DNA of 57,020 bases from a virus: positions 1 through 57,020 of the IMG/VR virus record IMGVR_UViG_3300032018_000006, one strand, 5' to 3'. Below the pieces are notes generated by a model, which was given only the letters and a program-made list of their open reading frames with translations, was not told the origin of the DNA and did not search any database. Shown one piece after another: positions 1-9,357 of the stretch. The stretch's first letter is position 1; every line of letters starts with the position of its first letter. The translations under genes and the position numbers were made by a program.

Positions 1-144
1 AGCCCGACAACCGCGACCAGAACACGTCAGTAACCGTGTCGTTTTTGGCGGCTATCAATCCTTTTTTACCATCAGAGGCCGGATCGATCCAGAAAATTAT
101 TCCGCCCTGGTATTCTTCGCCAATTTGATGCACGGTTGACGTTT
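1..144. repeat. Terminal direct repeat, left copy (circular overlap)
   Basis: These 144 bases are repeated at 56877-57020 with a single difference (G at 127, T at 57003). They lie inside a continuous reading frame of the tail-tip protein, so the repeat most simply reflects a circular or circularly permuted molecule whose assembled ends overlap. The non-redundant circle is 56,876 bp. Confidence 0.9.
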
Positions 145-2206
145 CGGTAACGTCAATTGAAATATCAATGTGTTTTGTTCCTGAATAAGGATCAACAGTC
201 GATTCGATATCGATAGTAGTATTTCCGGCATCAACTGAAGCGGTTGGAGTCCATTCGTCGCCTGTTTTCTCATCATACACCTTAACTACGGTTATGCCTT
301 TCGGAACAAGCGCTCCGGCCTCGATATAAGCCGATGAAACAAACAGCTCCAATTCAGTTAAAGTTGGCTGTGCCGGTACAGCTCCGGGAGCTCCTGTTTT
401 TATCTTCAGGTTTCCGTTTGAGTCCAGATAAAAAACGTCGATCCGGTCATACACCGGGTCCGAATCTTCAAGTGTTAATGTCGTTGGGTCAGCCGTGTAA
501 GAAATACCCAGTATTTTGTATTTCATTTCGGTTGACTCGTAAGTCAAGCCCGATTTCCAGACGATAGTTCCAGAAATAAGCTTTGAATTGCTGTCCGTCA
601 CCGATCCGCCTAAAACGATCTTCAGGTAATTCAATAAATCGTTGTACGACATGTAATACATATTCGCCAAATACTTATCGATATCTGTAACGTCAATGCC
701 CATGGCAATGAGTTGGTTTCTCAATTCTGTGAGCTGTTGCACCGTTAGTGAGGCTGTGTAGGAATTCAGCTTGGCCAGCGTGGTAGAAAAGCTTGCTTTT
801 ACCAGGGCATTGCTCAAATCGAGCGTAATGTCATACCGATTGTTCACCATATCCTTAATGCTCCGGATGCGGATCAGCACCCCACCCAGTTCAGGATCGG
901 TCAACGAACAATAACCACCAAGTTTGATTTTTCCTGAAACAGTAGCCCAGTTGTCTTTTAACCAGATAGCCGATAGCGGACCGGCATAACTGTAATTTTC
1001 CTCTTCATGCTCGTACATATATTCAACCGCCTCGCGAAACATGTCCCAGCTTGCTCCTGTTTTCGTTGCATTGTCGCAGATATACGCATCAGGCAATGAA
1101 CTGCCATACACCACAAAGGTATCTCCTGCCACCGGGAGATAAACACCACCAGGCATATAATAACCATCTATTTCTTTCGGAACAATCTCGAATAACCTTC
1201 CTTCGTGGGTGTATTTTACGTCAAACTCTTTCCCTGTAAGCATCCCGGTTTGATAAACAATAGTCATCGATTGCCCGGCAATCAAATTTTCTTCAAAGTT
1301 CAGGGCTTCGGGTATCGTGCTATCAGTGACGTTGTATAAGTTCGTTTCTGCATTAATTGGTTCAACTGAAGTAACAATACAAACACGGCTCGGGTAAATA
1401 GTCGAAGCATCCAAACTATCCTCCTGCCCGGTTTCAATCGCTTTATCTCCACGCTGGATGTAAAGTCCTCCGGCATCAGTCGTGTAGGTATGACCATTGT
1501 AAACAAGCGTTTGAGATTTGGGTAGTAACAGGTACCTGGAGCCATAGCTCGAATAATCAATATTCCGGGTTCCACCCTGAACCATCAACCGTTCAACCGG
1601 ACGGCTTTTTTCGTCGTTTTTACGCTCAATTCCTGGCTTTAGCCCGTTACCTTGACCGTACGACAATTCAAGCGGAGTTTCTTTGTTGTATTCGGTTTTT
1701 CGAACATTGATGACCTTTGCTGAAGTAATCTCGAATTCGGTTTCAGCTTCGCTGCAAATCATGGCCAAAGCTTCCATGCAGTTGTTATGATTGTAATTCA
1801 AAACAATCTCGCTTGAATCAATCACATCGCCAACGGTCCAACCTGCATCCTTTGCATTCAGTACATTGACAATCATCTGAACATGTTCAGCCGGTTTTGC
1901 TGTCAGGGAGAAGATATACCCACCACCGGCAAAATCGTAAAACTTGAACCGGGTTAATTTCTCACCAACTGCATGAAGGATGAGAATATATTCATAATCT
2001 CGGGATCCATTCTTCTTGAAATTTTGTTTTGACATCAACGTAAATCGCTCCCCGTCAAAATCGCAATAAGCCCCGACCGGAATTTCCTCAAACACCGGTT
2101 TAGCAAAATAAATAGTCAGCGCATTTTCGCCCATAATCGTCCTGTTCCTGTAGCTGTTGTCTTCAGGAGATATGATATGGTCGGTTCCGTTATAATGAAG
2201 TATCAT
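1..2206 (-). CDS. Tail-tip / tail-associated (Tal-like) protein, N-terminal two thirds; continues at 56876
   Basis: The ATG at 2204-2206 opens a minus-strand frame with no stop to base 1. Joined across the circular junction to 55867 it encodes about 1071 residues (3216 nt, exactly in frame). It directly follows a Dit-like gene and the tape measure gene, the usual place of the baseplate hub or tail-associated protein of siphoviruses. The first ~400 residues look like prophage tail endopeptidase/Tal proteins (MILHYNGTDHIISPED start). From about residue 690 there is a C-type-lectin-like segment (EYQGGIIFWIDP) that continues in the other window end. It probably forms the tail tip that contacts the host surface. 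The family call comes from gene order and general resemblance. Confidence 0.75.
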   Translation of the reverse strand, partial: MILHYNGTDHIISPEDNSYRNRTIMGENALTIYFAKPVFEEIPVGAYCDFDGERFTLMSKQNFKKNGSRDYEYILILHAVGEKLTRFKFYDFAGGGYIFSLTAKPAEHVQMIVNVLNAKDAGWTVGDVIDSSEIVLNYNHNNCMEALAMICSEAETEFEITSAKVINVRKTEYNKETPLELSYGQGNGLKPGIERKNDEKSRPVERLMVQGGTRNIDYSSYGSRYLLLPKSQTLVYNGHTYTTDAGGLYIQRGDKAIETGQEDSLDASTIYPSRVCIVTSVEPINAETNLYNVTDSTIPEALNFEENLIAGQSMTIVYQTGMLTGKEFDVKYTHEGRLFEIVPKEIDGYYMPGGVYLPVAGDTFVVYGSSLPDAYICDNATKTGASWDMFREAVEYMYEHEEENYSYAGPLSAIWLKDNWATVSGKIKLGGYCSLTDPELGGVLIRIRSIKDMVNNRYDITLDLSNALVKASFSTTLAKLNSYTASLTVQQLTELRNQLIAMGIDVTDIDKYLANMYYMSYNDLLNYLKIVLGGSVTDSNSKLISGTIVWKSGLTYESTEMKYKILGISYTADPTTLTLEDSDPVYDRIDVFYLDSNGNLKIKTGAPGAVPAQPTLTELELFVSSAYIEAGALVPKGITVVKVYDEKTGDEWTPTASVDAGNTTIDIESTVDPYSGTKHIDISIDVTETSTVHQIGEEYQGGIIFWIDPASDGKKGLIAAKNDTVTDVFWSRLSG

Positions 2207-2218
2207 TTTGCTTATTGG

Positions 2219-3058
2219 TTAAATGAATCGAAGCGTGATGGTAAACTGGCACCACACGTTGTCAGCATAAAATATAGTCACCGCTGAACTTTTATAATAA
2301 CATTGAGCCGATATCCCCGGAACCTGAAGTGTTCGTTCTCCGGATCGGGTCAAATCGAAAAGAAGTGCATGGTAATTTCTCCAGAAAACAGCCAGCGACG
2401 GCGCTCTCATCAGGCAATTGATTGCTACATCTTTGGCCTGGTACTTAACCGGGCTTAAATTGTCGTAAGATGATTGACCGGAATAGTCAAGGAGTCCTTC
2501 ATTTTTATTGAAATTCCTGAATTGTGCTGTTTTTACCGGAGCTCTTTTTGTGATCTCATCCAGTGATCCCTGTAAAACTGCACAGCCATAATCTGCCAGG
2601 CTTTTACCGTCCAGTGAATATCCGGCCTGATTGATAGTTGTTGGTACCGGAGCTAAATATTCATATCCTGATAGCGGGAAATCATCAGAAAATGTCAGGG
2701 AAAACAAAAACGGGTTTCCTTCAGCATCAACCTTTAGGTTCGGATGAGAAACAAGTCGTAAGCTAAAAGTCTTTCCTATTTCGTTAAAAACAAACGTGTG
2801 GTAGGCATTCGGTGACATTTCAGTAAAGAATCCTGTAAGATCACTATTCCTGTTCGCTGCAAACGAGATGGTAACCTGCTTGGCATCCAGAACAGGGCTA
2901 TCAAGGTCAACTTCCTCCCCGTCATGCTCTGGCCAGTCAATTGTAGTTAGCTGCTTTGTGCCTGGGAACGAAACGAGCCCGTCATATCCTCCATCGGTGA
3001 TGTAAATCCCGAAAATCCCGAACAGGTCCTTGCCGTTTATGATAGTTTTTCCGATCAT
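2219..3058 (-). CDS. Distal tail (Dit-like) protein
   Basis: A 279-residue protein between the tape measure and the tail-tip gene; its start overlaps the tape-measure stop by 4 bp (ATGA). The N-terminus (KTIINGKDLFGIFGIYITDG) and the following beta-rich sequence resemble the ring-forming Dit proteins that join the tail tube to the tip complex. No enzymatic motif is visible. The position is strong support; the family assignment by sequence alone is moderate. Confidence 0.65.
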   Translation of the reverse strand: MIGKTIINGKDLFGIFGIYITDGGYDGLVSFPGTKQLTTIDWPEHDGEEVDLDSPVLDAKQVTISFAANRNSDLTGFFTEMSPNAYHTFVFNEIGKTFSLRLVSHPNLKVDAEGNPFLFSLTFSDDFPLSGYEYLAPVPTTINQAGYSLDGKSLADYGCAVLQGSLDEITKRAPVKTAQFRNFNKNEGLLDYSGQSSYDNLSPVKYQAKDVAINCLMRAPSLAVFWRNYHALLFDLTRSGERTLQVPGISAQCYYKSSAVTIFYADNVWCQFTITLRFI

Positions 3059-6000
3059 TTGATTTTTATTCCTGAAGTTGTCATTAAGAAGTGCATATCA
3101 TTCATTCGATCTTTTACAGATGTCATGCTATTTTCGATATTTTCCAGACGTGCTGTATTGGTTTCTATACCTGCCAGATGTTTGAGCGCTCTCTCGCTAT
3201 TGCTTACTAAAATGCCGACACCCTGGCTCATACTGAAAGTATGGCCTTGAATTGCAGTAAACCGTCCGTTCAGTTCATCAACAGAATCCTGAGAGGCCTG
3301 TGCAATTCCTTTGGATGATCCGGTCCGGGTGGAAGTTCCTGAGTTAGGATCAATGCCGGCAACAGAATAAGCAGCATCTGTTTTTGTTTTTCCTAAACTG
3401 TAAATGTTTGTGTATTCAGCCTGAAGCGCTGCTCTCTCAGCTTCGGTCAAAATACCATCAGCCATAGCATCTGAGAAGTCCTGATACCACTTTGTCAATG
3501 CGGGTAATAAATCATTATTGGAAATCATGTTGACAATAGCCTTTCTCATATAATCCTCGAAATTATCTGCGACATCGCTCATGGTAGTATCAACACTGAG
3601 CAATAAGTCCTGAAGTTCGCTTTTTGCCGAATCAAATGAAAGATTGGTCAGCGCTTCATTGAGCGCATCTTTCATTTTTTCAATGTCAGACGTACCGTCA
3701 ATTATCGTTTGCAGATAACCTTGAGTTTGGTCATCCAGTTGTGCCCAGGCCTCTGGTAGTTTCGTTTTAATTACCTCAAGCTGTTTTGCCGATAAATCCA
3801 TGAACGATCCCGCTTCACCATCCCATGCTACGCCAAGGGCGTTGATGTCGCCAATATAAGGCTTAAGGTTTTCCCGGAGCTGATACCCGTAGCTGTGATC
3901 TCTTGCTTTTCTTGACTCAAGATAGTCATGACCCATACTTCTTGCAGCATCAACAGATTTTTGGATATTATCGAGTATCTCTTTTGACACTTCAACGGCA
4001 TCAGTTCCGCTTAAGGACGATAACAACTCCATTTGTTTATCGATCACCTGACCAATAACATTAACCAGGCTTTCATACTGCCTAATTTGCTCAGCCGATA
4101 ATTCGTGATTTTTTGAAAACGCAGTAGTAAGCTCAGCGATTCCTTTGAGGGTATCAGTAACACCACCAATAATATCTCCTGACATTAATTTCGCAACACC
4201 TGATCCGAGATCAACAGTTCCCTGAGCAACTTCTGCAACCTTTTTAGCCGCTTTTCCTATCCCTGAATCATCTTCGAATATCGTAGAAATTGAATCGCCC
4301 CATTCTTTGACCGTTGCAGCAGCTTCTTTTGCATTGTTTGTGATTGCTTTAACAGAATCGGAAATATCTTTATCATTCCCAGATTTAAAAGCGGCAAACA
4401 TGGCCTTACCGCTTTTGGCAACTGCTAAAAAAGGATTGTTGGCTTCTACCTTATTGGTAATGTCATTCAGTTTGTTTTTCCACTGAGTAAACTCTTCAAT
4501 GGACATATTTGTGAAATCGCTGATCTTTTTACCATTGGAATCAAAATTAGGCATACTGACCTGAATCATGGTCTTACCATCAACATCAACCTGTTTGGCC
4601 GAATTGAGCAGATCATCCATCTGCTTTTTGAGGTTTTCCAATGTTTTGGTACCATACTTTTCGATGTCACCAAACGCCTTTTGATAAAGTGGTGAAAGTT
4701 TCAGGGCAGTCTCCTGATTAATTTTCTGGAGTTCTTTAGCTCGTTGCTTATTAAGTTCATCAATTGCAGTAGTATCCAAAACGGATGTTGACTGTACATT
4801 TCCATCAGCATCGGTATAATTAACATTTTTTGTCTTTGCCAATTCCCTTTGCTGCGCAATCAAGTCATCGTACTTTTTATTGACTGCCCGTTTTTCTTTC
4901 TCAACATTCGATATAAAAGCTTCAGTAGATGAATCCCAGATCGCATTTTGTTTATTGGCAAGCTCTTCATCAAGCCTAAAAATGGCATTGTTCATTGATT
5001 GCCGGGCATTAACTTTCATCTGATCAAATTCATCCTGAACGTTTTCCGGAAGTGTTTTGATGTATTTGGGATTGGTACTTTCGAAACCCTCACTTTTGTT
5101 TAGTGTTTCGAGATAGTCTTTCTCTTGTTTTGCGATGGAAATAAGTTGATTCCTGTATGAATCCTCAATGGCCTTCATCTGTTTTCTTGAACCACTCTCA
5201 ATAGCCGCGGTTTTTGATTCCTCCAGAATCTGCATGATTTCAAGTTCCTTTTGAGCCAGATCTCTGAGAGCATCAAGCTTTTCTTCCTGTGTTTTAAGCT
5301 GTTTCTTTGCTTCTTTAGCCTTAACTCCTGTGAGAAATTCTTCTTTTTCCTTTAACGATTTTATAGTTTTTTCCTGTGATTCAATCTCGTCAGGTGTTTT
5401 AACCGAATCTGGAGCTCTCATTTTTTTGAGTTCAGCTTCGGCATCCTTAATTGCTTTCTGCGTATCTTCAATTTGCTTTTTAACTGTAGGCAAAATTGGA
5501 GCAGTAGGCTCAGCCTGTCCTTTTTTCGAGTCAGAAATGAATTTATTGAATGAAGTATCAATATTTTTCAATTCATCATTCATCTCACCGATCGGAAGCA
5601 ACGTCTGAGCAAAGTAGTCTTGAATTCGCCTGGCCTTGATACCTGTTACTGCATTTTTATCAATGTCAGCTAACTTTTTATAAAAGGCCAGCCATTCGGA
5701 TTCAACCTGGCTCGCAGATGTTCCGTCAATCTTAAATTTATTGATCAGATCGCTGATTATGAAGGAAACGTCTGATTTTGCTTGTCCTTCAAATTGATCG
5801 ATAAGGTTATTTTTTCCTTTTACTGATTTCTTATTATACTCATCGCTGGTGGATGAACGCATCTCATCCCGGGCTTTTAGGGCAATATGTTCGGTTATTG
5901 ACTTATTAACTTCATCATAAGCCGTTTTTATGTCACCAAGATTTTTCAGTTCCTTGTTTTGTTCCGGGATAAATTGACCGTACTGATCAATGAGCCTTTT

Positions 6001-7656
6001 CTTTGCCGATTCGTGTTCCTTTGTTCCCTCCGTGGTAAGTTTCAATGCCGAAAAAAGATCATTAACCTTGTCTTTTTCATTTTCTAACTCCACATTCATT
6101 TTAGATGTGGCTTTTTCTAGTTCAGTCTGGTAGGTTAAGTATTTGTATGTACCATATGCAATTGCTCCTAGCGCGACAGCGCCTGCAACCCAAGGATTAT
6201 TCAACATTGTGGCATTGAGAAGTTGCTGCGCTGCTGCAGATAGTTTCTTTGCCTGTGCTGCCCTTATTTCTGCACCGGTGGCCACAGTATTTGCGAGAAC
6301 TTCTTTTTGTTTTAAAGCTATTCCAGCCTCTTCTGAAATCATTTTTTGAGCATTAGCCTCTGTTACGGCCTGCGCTTCAATTCTTGAATTTACAATAGTT
6401 TCAGTTGTAAGTGCTTTTTGTTCGACTACAATGGTCTTTTGATAATTTGCCCGTGCTCGTTCAACTGCGGCAACTTCTGCAGTAACTGATATTCGTTTGC
6501 CCTGTACATGTGCCAATCGTTCTTCCGCTGCGGCTAATTCAGCAGCGGCAATTTCTGAAGCTTCCATGGCTGCAACAGTTTTAGCCATAGCAGCTTGTTT
6601 CAATTGTTCATTCGTGGCTGATTTAGCGGAAATTGCCGCCTCTTTTTCTGCCCTGGCAGTCATTGTAAGCTGTGTCTCCTTTTCAATAGCCCACTGTTCA
6701 GTAAGAGCACCTTTTTTAGCTGCAATTACTGCAAGTTCTGTTTCCTGAGATGCGCTTACAAGCATGACAGCAGCTTTGTATGCTCCATAGGTAATAGCAA
6801 GACCAGTCACAGTATCGCCTATTTCTTTATAATTAGCAATTGCGGACGTTGCCAGCGAAATGCCACCATATATCACACCCTCGTTGGCTTGACCTAATTC
6901 GTTTGCAGCAATCTGAAGTTTATCCTTTAAATTCGAAATTTGCCCGGTAACCGAAGCGTTTTGTTTCTCCATCATGTTGTAGAACTTACCACCTTCTCCG
7001 GCCATAGTCTGGAAAGCCTTAGTAACTTCATCAGCACCAATTTGAGAAGCCGAAATCATCCCCTGAATTTCAGCCTTCGTTTTTCCAAGATTCTTAGCAA
7101 GCTGATCAACAAGCGGAACACCGGCCATAGCAAAATCTCTAACTTCTCTCTCCTGAAGCCGGCCAAGTGTCATTACCTGGCCGTAGTTTATTGCCAACCG
7201 TGAAATAGGAACCGAGACACCTGAAGCAACATCACCAATGTCTTTAAGGGTTTTTAGCACTGATTCAGCCCCGACACCCATTGCCATGAGCTGTTTAGCA
7301 TTTCCAGCAACTTCGCTTAATGTGAAAGGAGATCTGGCTGCTAACTGAATTGATTTGCGCATCATTTCATCAGCTTTCTCCTTACTTCCAAGCATGGTCT
7401 CAAATGCAATTCCTAACTGCTGGAATTCGCCTCTAACCTGTATTATCTCACCACCAATTTGAGAAGCAAAGCGAAGCGATAAATAAGCACCGGCAGCCGT
7501 GGTCATTCTGTTGAATGAATTTTCAATCCTAGCACCTTGGGCAACTCCGGCATCACCAATAGAACTGAATTGCGCTTTGATTCTTGCGGCATCTGCAGCA
7601 AGCTGACTGTTATCAAGACTTACCTTAAAACCTAAACCTCCATCATTGCTTTCCAT
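3055..7656 (-). CDS. Tape measure protein
   Basis: At 1533 residues this is the longest complete gene, the rule for tape measures, whose length sets tail length. Residues ~50-240 match the conserved tape-measure N-terminal domain (QLGIAFETMLGSKEKADEMM, then QEREVRDFAMAGVPLVDQLA). Long alanine/lysine/glutamate-rich coiled-coil stretches follow, with a hydrophobic segment near residue 490 (NPWVAGAVALGAIAYGTYKY) that could insert in the host membrane during ejection. It lies directly downstream of the frameshifted tail chaperones and overlaps the Dit start. Confidence 0.93.
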   Translation of the reverse strand: MESNDGGLGFKVSLDNSQLAADAARIKAQFSSIGDAGVAQGARIENSFNRMTTAAGAYLSLRFASQIGGEIIQVRGEFQQLGIAFETMLGSKEKADEMMRKSIQLAARSPFTLSEVAGNAKQLMAMGVGAESVLKTLKDIGDVASGVSVPISRLAINYGQVMTLGRLQEREVRDFAMAGVPLVDQLAKNLGKTKAEIQGMISASQIGADEVTKAFQTMAGEGGKFYNMMEKQNASVTGQISNLKDKLQIAANELGQANEGVIYGGISLATSAIANYKEIGDTVTGLAITYGAYKAAVMLVSASQETELAVIAAKKGALTEQWAIEKETQLTMTARAEKEAAISAKSATNEQLKQAAMAKTVAAMEASEIAAAELAAAEERLAHVQGKRISVTAEVAAVERARANYQKTIVVEQKALTTETIVNSRIEAQAVTEANAQKMISEEAGIALKQKEVLANTVATGAEIRAAQAKKLSAAAQQLLNATMLNNPWVAGAVALGAIAYGTYKYLTYQTELEKATSKMNVELENEKDKVNDLFSALKLTTEGTKEHESAKKRLIDQYGQFIPEQNKELKNLGDIKTAYDEVNKSITEHIALKARDEMRSSTSDEYNKKSVKGKNNLIDQFEGQAKSDVSFIISDLINKFKIDGTSASQVESEWLAFYKKLADIDKNAVTGIKARRIQDYFAQTLLPIGEMNDELKNIDTSFNKFISDSKKGQAEPTAPILPTVKKQIEDTQKAIKDAEAELKKMRAPDSVKTPDEIESQEKTIKSLKEKEEFLTGVKAKEAKKQLKTQEEKLDALRDLAQKELEIMQILEESKTAAIESGSRKQMKAIEDSYRNQLISIAKQEKDYLETLNKSEGFESTNPKYIKTLPENVQDEFDQMKVNARQSMNNAIFRLDEELANKQNAIWDSSTEAFISNVEKEKRAVNKKYDDLIAQQRELAKTKNVNYTDADGNVQSTSVLDTTAIDELNKQRAKELQKINQETALKLSPLYQKAFGDIEKYGTKTLENLKKQMDDLLNSAKQVDVDGKTMIQVSMPNFDSNGKKISDFTNMSIEEFTQWKNKLNDITNKVEANNPFLAVAKSGKAMFAAFKSGNDKDISDSVKAITNNAKEAAATVKEWGDSISTIFEDDSGIGKAAKKVAEVAQGTVDLGSGVAKLMSGDIIGGVTDTLKGIAELTTAFSKNHELSAEQIRQYESLVNVIGQVIDKQMELLSSLSGTDAVEVSKEILDNIQKSVDAARSMGHDYLESRKARDHSYGYQLRENLKPYIGDINALGVAWDGEAGSFMDLSAKQLEVIKTKLPEAWAQLDDQTQGYLQTIIDGTSDIEKMKDALNEALTNLSFDSAKSELQDLLLSVDTTMSDVADNFEDYMRKAIVNMISNNDLLPALTKWYQDFSDAMADGILTEAERAALQAEYTNIYSLGKTKTDAAYSVAGIDPNSGTSTRTGSSKGIAQASQDSVDELNGRFTAIQGHTFSMSQGVGILVSNSERALKHLAGIETNTARLENIENSMTSVKDRMNDMHFLMTTSGIKIK

Positions 7657-7659
7657 AGT

Positions 7660-7938
7660 CTATCCGAATAATTCTTTTCTAATCTCATCCCTGTTTGCCG
7701 GGTCATCAGCATTGATCAGCTTTTTAGCCGGTTCTTTCACTTCGTCAGAGCTAAGCAGTACTGAACCGTAGAGGATTGTATTGGCATAGCTCATTTTATA
7801 AAGCACGTAATCCGGAGTCAGGTTATAACCTTTGGCCACACCTGCAACTATTGCCCAGATGCTGTCGTTTTTACCACCTCCCTGGTCGACCTGATCAGAT
7901 TTACTTCCATTAGGGAACCAGAAATGCTGAAAAAAAAA
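7660..7938 (-). CDS. Tail assembly chaperone, frameshift extension (gpT-like)
   Basis: This frame has no good early start but is open from the T9 slippery run to TAG at 7660-7662, just before the tape measure start. The peptide includes SIWAIVAGVAKGYNLTPDYV followed by LYKMSYANTILYGSV, the pattern of the second tail assembly chaperone made by -1 frameshifting in many siphoviruses. If ribosomes slip at 7930-7938 the fusion is about 227 residues: 137 from the upstream gene plus 90 from this frame. It would bind the tape measure protein and recruit tail-tube subunits. Confidence 0.8.
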   Translation of the reverse strand, partial: FFFQHFWFPNGSKSDQVDQGGGKNDSIWAIVAGVAKGYNLTPDYVLYKMSYANTILYGSVLLSSDEVKEPAKKLINADDPANRDEIRKELFG

Positions 7939-8342
7939 CTGAATTCCATTCCTGATAAAATCTGACCGATAATATCATTTAGTTGCTTGGGCGATATATT
8001 TGTCAGGATATATTCTGCAAGTTCGGCAACAACGTTTTTATATTTTCTGACTGGCCATACCCTGTTCCATCGAGTTTTTTTGGTGGTTGTGTTATTTGCC
8101 CCTAATATCAAAACAGCGACAATATCCCCAAAAACCTTGCAGTCTTTTGCAATGACCAAACTTTCTATCAATATGCTTTCTGGGTTCATTTCTACTGATG
8201 GCAACTGTGCGATTAATGCCGATACCTCGATAATCGTTGCGATTGTTGGAGGTGCTACCTCATATGTCCTTTCTCCGACCTGAACAGTCTGCTTTCGTTC
8301 CAGAATAGTATCTGCAACCTTACTTTCAATTGTTTTTCTCAT
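7848..8342 (-). CDS. Tail assembly chaperone (gpG-like), short product
   Basis: The start chosen is the ATG at 8340-8342 (MRKTIESKVADTIL), giving 164 residues; the longer upstream reading would run through the tRNA gene. The gene lies between the tail tube and tape measure genes, where the first tail chaperone belongs. Near codon 135 it contains TTT TTT TTC within a run of nine T, the site for -1 slippage into the overlapping extension. The 27 codons after the slip site give the zero-frame tail of the short product. Confidence 0.8.
   Translation of the reverse strand: MRKTIESKVADTILERKQTVQVGERTYEVAPPTIATIIEVSALIAQLPSVEMNPESILIESLVIAKDCKVFGDIVAVLILGANNTTTKKTRWNRVWPVRKYKNVVAELAEYILTNISPKQLNDIIGQILSGMEFSFFFSISGSLMEVNLIRSTREVVKTTASGQ
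7930..7938 (-). promoter_or_regulatory. Programmed -1 ribosomal frameshift site (T9)
   Basis: Nine T on the minus strand, read AG-T TTT TTT TTC in the zero frame, contain a canonical T TTT TTT heptamer. A -1 slip leads into CAG CAT TTC..., the open gpT-like frame; a +1 slip meets TAA within six codons. Because the site is a homopolymer, a sequencing length error must be ruled out, but conserved chaperone frameshifts sit in just this position. Confidence 0.75.
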
Positions 8343-8365
8343 GACTGATAAAGTTTTGTTTTGAG

Positions 8366-8438
8366 AGCCTAATAACGGATTCGAACCGCTGACCAACTGA
8401 ATACAAATCAGCCGCTCTACCAACTGAGCTAATCAGGC
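8366..8438 (-). tRNA. tRNA-Thr(UGU)
   Basis: A complete cloverleaf can be drawn: acceptor GCCTGAT/ATTAGGC with one G-T pair, D arm GCTC/GAGC with loop AGTTGGTA, anticodon stem GCTGA/TCAGT with loop TTTGTAT (anticodon TGT, reads ACA), and T arm AGCGG-TTCGAAT-CCGTT. CCA is not encoded. It sits between tail tube and tail chaperone genes inside the late transcription unit, so it should be processed from late mRNA. Confidence 0.9.
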
Positions 8439-8440
8439 AA

Positions 8441-8465
8441 ATTGCCCGGAATAGCTCCGGGCAAT
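8441..8465 (-). terminator. Strong hairpin after the tail tube gene
   Basis: A perfect 10-bp inverted repeat (ATTGCCCGGA / TCCGGGCAAT) with a 5-base loop lies between the tail tube stop (8484) and the tRNA. On the minus strand only three T follow, so it may attenuate transcription or mark an RNA-processing point for the tRNA rather than fully terminate. On the plus strand five T follow, but no plus-strand gene lies there. Confidence 0.55.
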
Positions 8466-8483
8466 TTTTAAAGATTTTTCTGA

Positions 8484-8939
8484 TTACGGAGCCTTGGTGT
8501 AAGGCTTCAGGATGTTTCCGGCAGCTGGTTTTACACCGTCGAAAGTGTATTTCCATTTCTTACCGATATCGGAACTCCAAGTTTCCACGATTGAAACGGC
8601 AGCGGCTTCCATGATCCACCCTTCGAGCGTATCATCTTCAGGTGTCAGCCTGATGGCATAGTTGGTTGTGATCAAACCATCAGCATCAGCGATAGGTTTT
8701 TCATCATCCCTTTTCACGAATACTTCACACTCAAACGAGTATTTATTCTTTTGGTACCTGGTGTCGATAACTTCTCCACCTTCTCCGAGCGCTTCAGATT
8801 TGGCTCCTTTTTCCGTGTTCAGTTGAGCAGTTTTCTCAACAATAACAGGAAATGCAACCCATACCGGCACGGCTGGAATAGCTCCATTTACATGAGCTAC
8901 AACTTCAACTAAGGGTTTTCCCCATGATAAAACTGACAT
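8484..8939 (-). CDS. Major tail tube protein
   Basis: A 151-residue protein (MSVLSWGKPLVEVV) between the head-tail completion genes and the tail chaperones, as expected for the tube protein. It is small, beta-rich and acidic, with a central KNKYSFECEVFVKRDD segment typical of simple tube subunits, and carries no enzymatic motif. The strong hairpin just downstream fits a highly expressed structural gene. The assignment rests mainly on gene order. Confidence 0.7.
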   Translation of the reverse strand: MSVLSWGKPLVEVVAHVNGAIPAVPVWVAFPVIVEKTAQLNTEKGAKSEALGEGGEVIDTRYQKNKYSFECEVFVKRDDEKPIADADGLITTNYAIRLTPEDDTLEGWIMEAAAVSIVETWSSDIGKKWKYTFDGVKPAAGNILKPYTKAP

Positions 8940-8949
8940 AGCTTATTTT

Positions 8950-9357
8950 TTAAAAGGTTACTAATTGAAATTTTACTTTACAATTGACAAAATGCTGGTT
9001 GAGACCATCAGCCTTGAATGTCTGAACGATTGAAGCCAGCTTAAATCTGTATTCTCCGGCTTTCAGCCCTTGAATTAGTGTGTTTGCGATTATTTCCAGA
9101 GCCTTGCACCGGGAGGTGTCCTTTACCAGAACCTTATCTCCATTGTCAATATCTGGAACATAGATATTCACGTTTAAAACACCTGTTTGGATTTGGTCAT
9201 CAAGACCGGTCAGAAACGAAACAACAACATCTTCTGTTTTAGCTCCCAGAGGTCTGGTTCCTTCCTTGTAAACAGTTCCGGCGATAGCTGTCTTTAGTGC
9301 ACTTGCTTTCACAATGGCATAAACGTCAGCTTCTATTTCTCCTCCTGTCTTTCTCAT
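8950..9357 (-). CDS. Tail terminator / tail completion protein (probable)
   Basis: A 135-residue protein placed between the HK97-gp10-like neck gene and the tail tube gene, the standard slot of the tail terminator that caps the tube and joins it to the neck. It begins MRKTGGEIEADVYAIVKAS and has a mixed alpha/beta pattern ending in VNCKVKFQLVTF. It overlaps the upstream gene by 4 bp (ATGA). I see no diagnostic motif; the call is positional. Confidence 0.55.
   Translation of the reverse strand: MRKTGGEIEADVYAIVKASALKTAIAGTVYKEGTRPLGAKTEDVVVSFLTGLDDQIQTGVLNVNIYVPDIDNGDKVLVKDTSRCKALEIIANTLIQGLKAGEYRFKLASIVQTFKADGLNQHFVNCKVKFQLVTF

Noticed and set aside
5330-7203. Plus-strand frames inside the tape measure gene (5330, 6143, 6497, 6940)
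   Set aside because: They are antisense to a clear coiled-coil coding gene and show Ser/Ala/Cys-rich shadow composition without domains.
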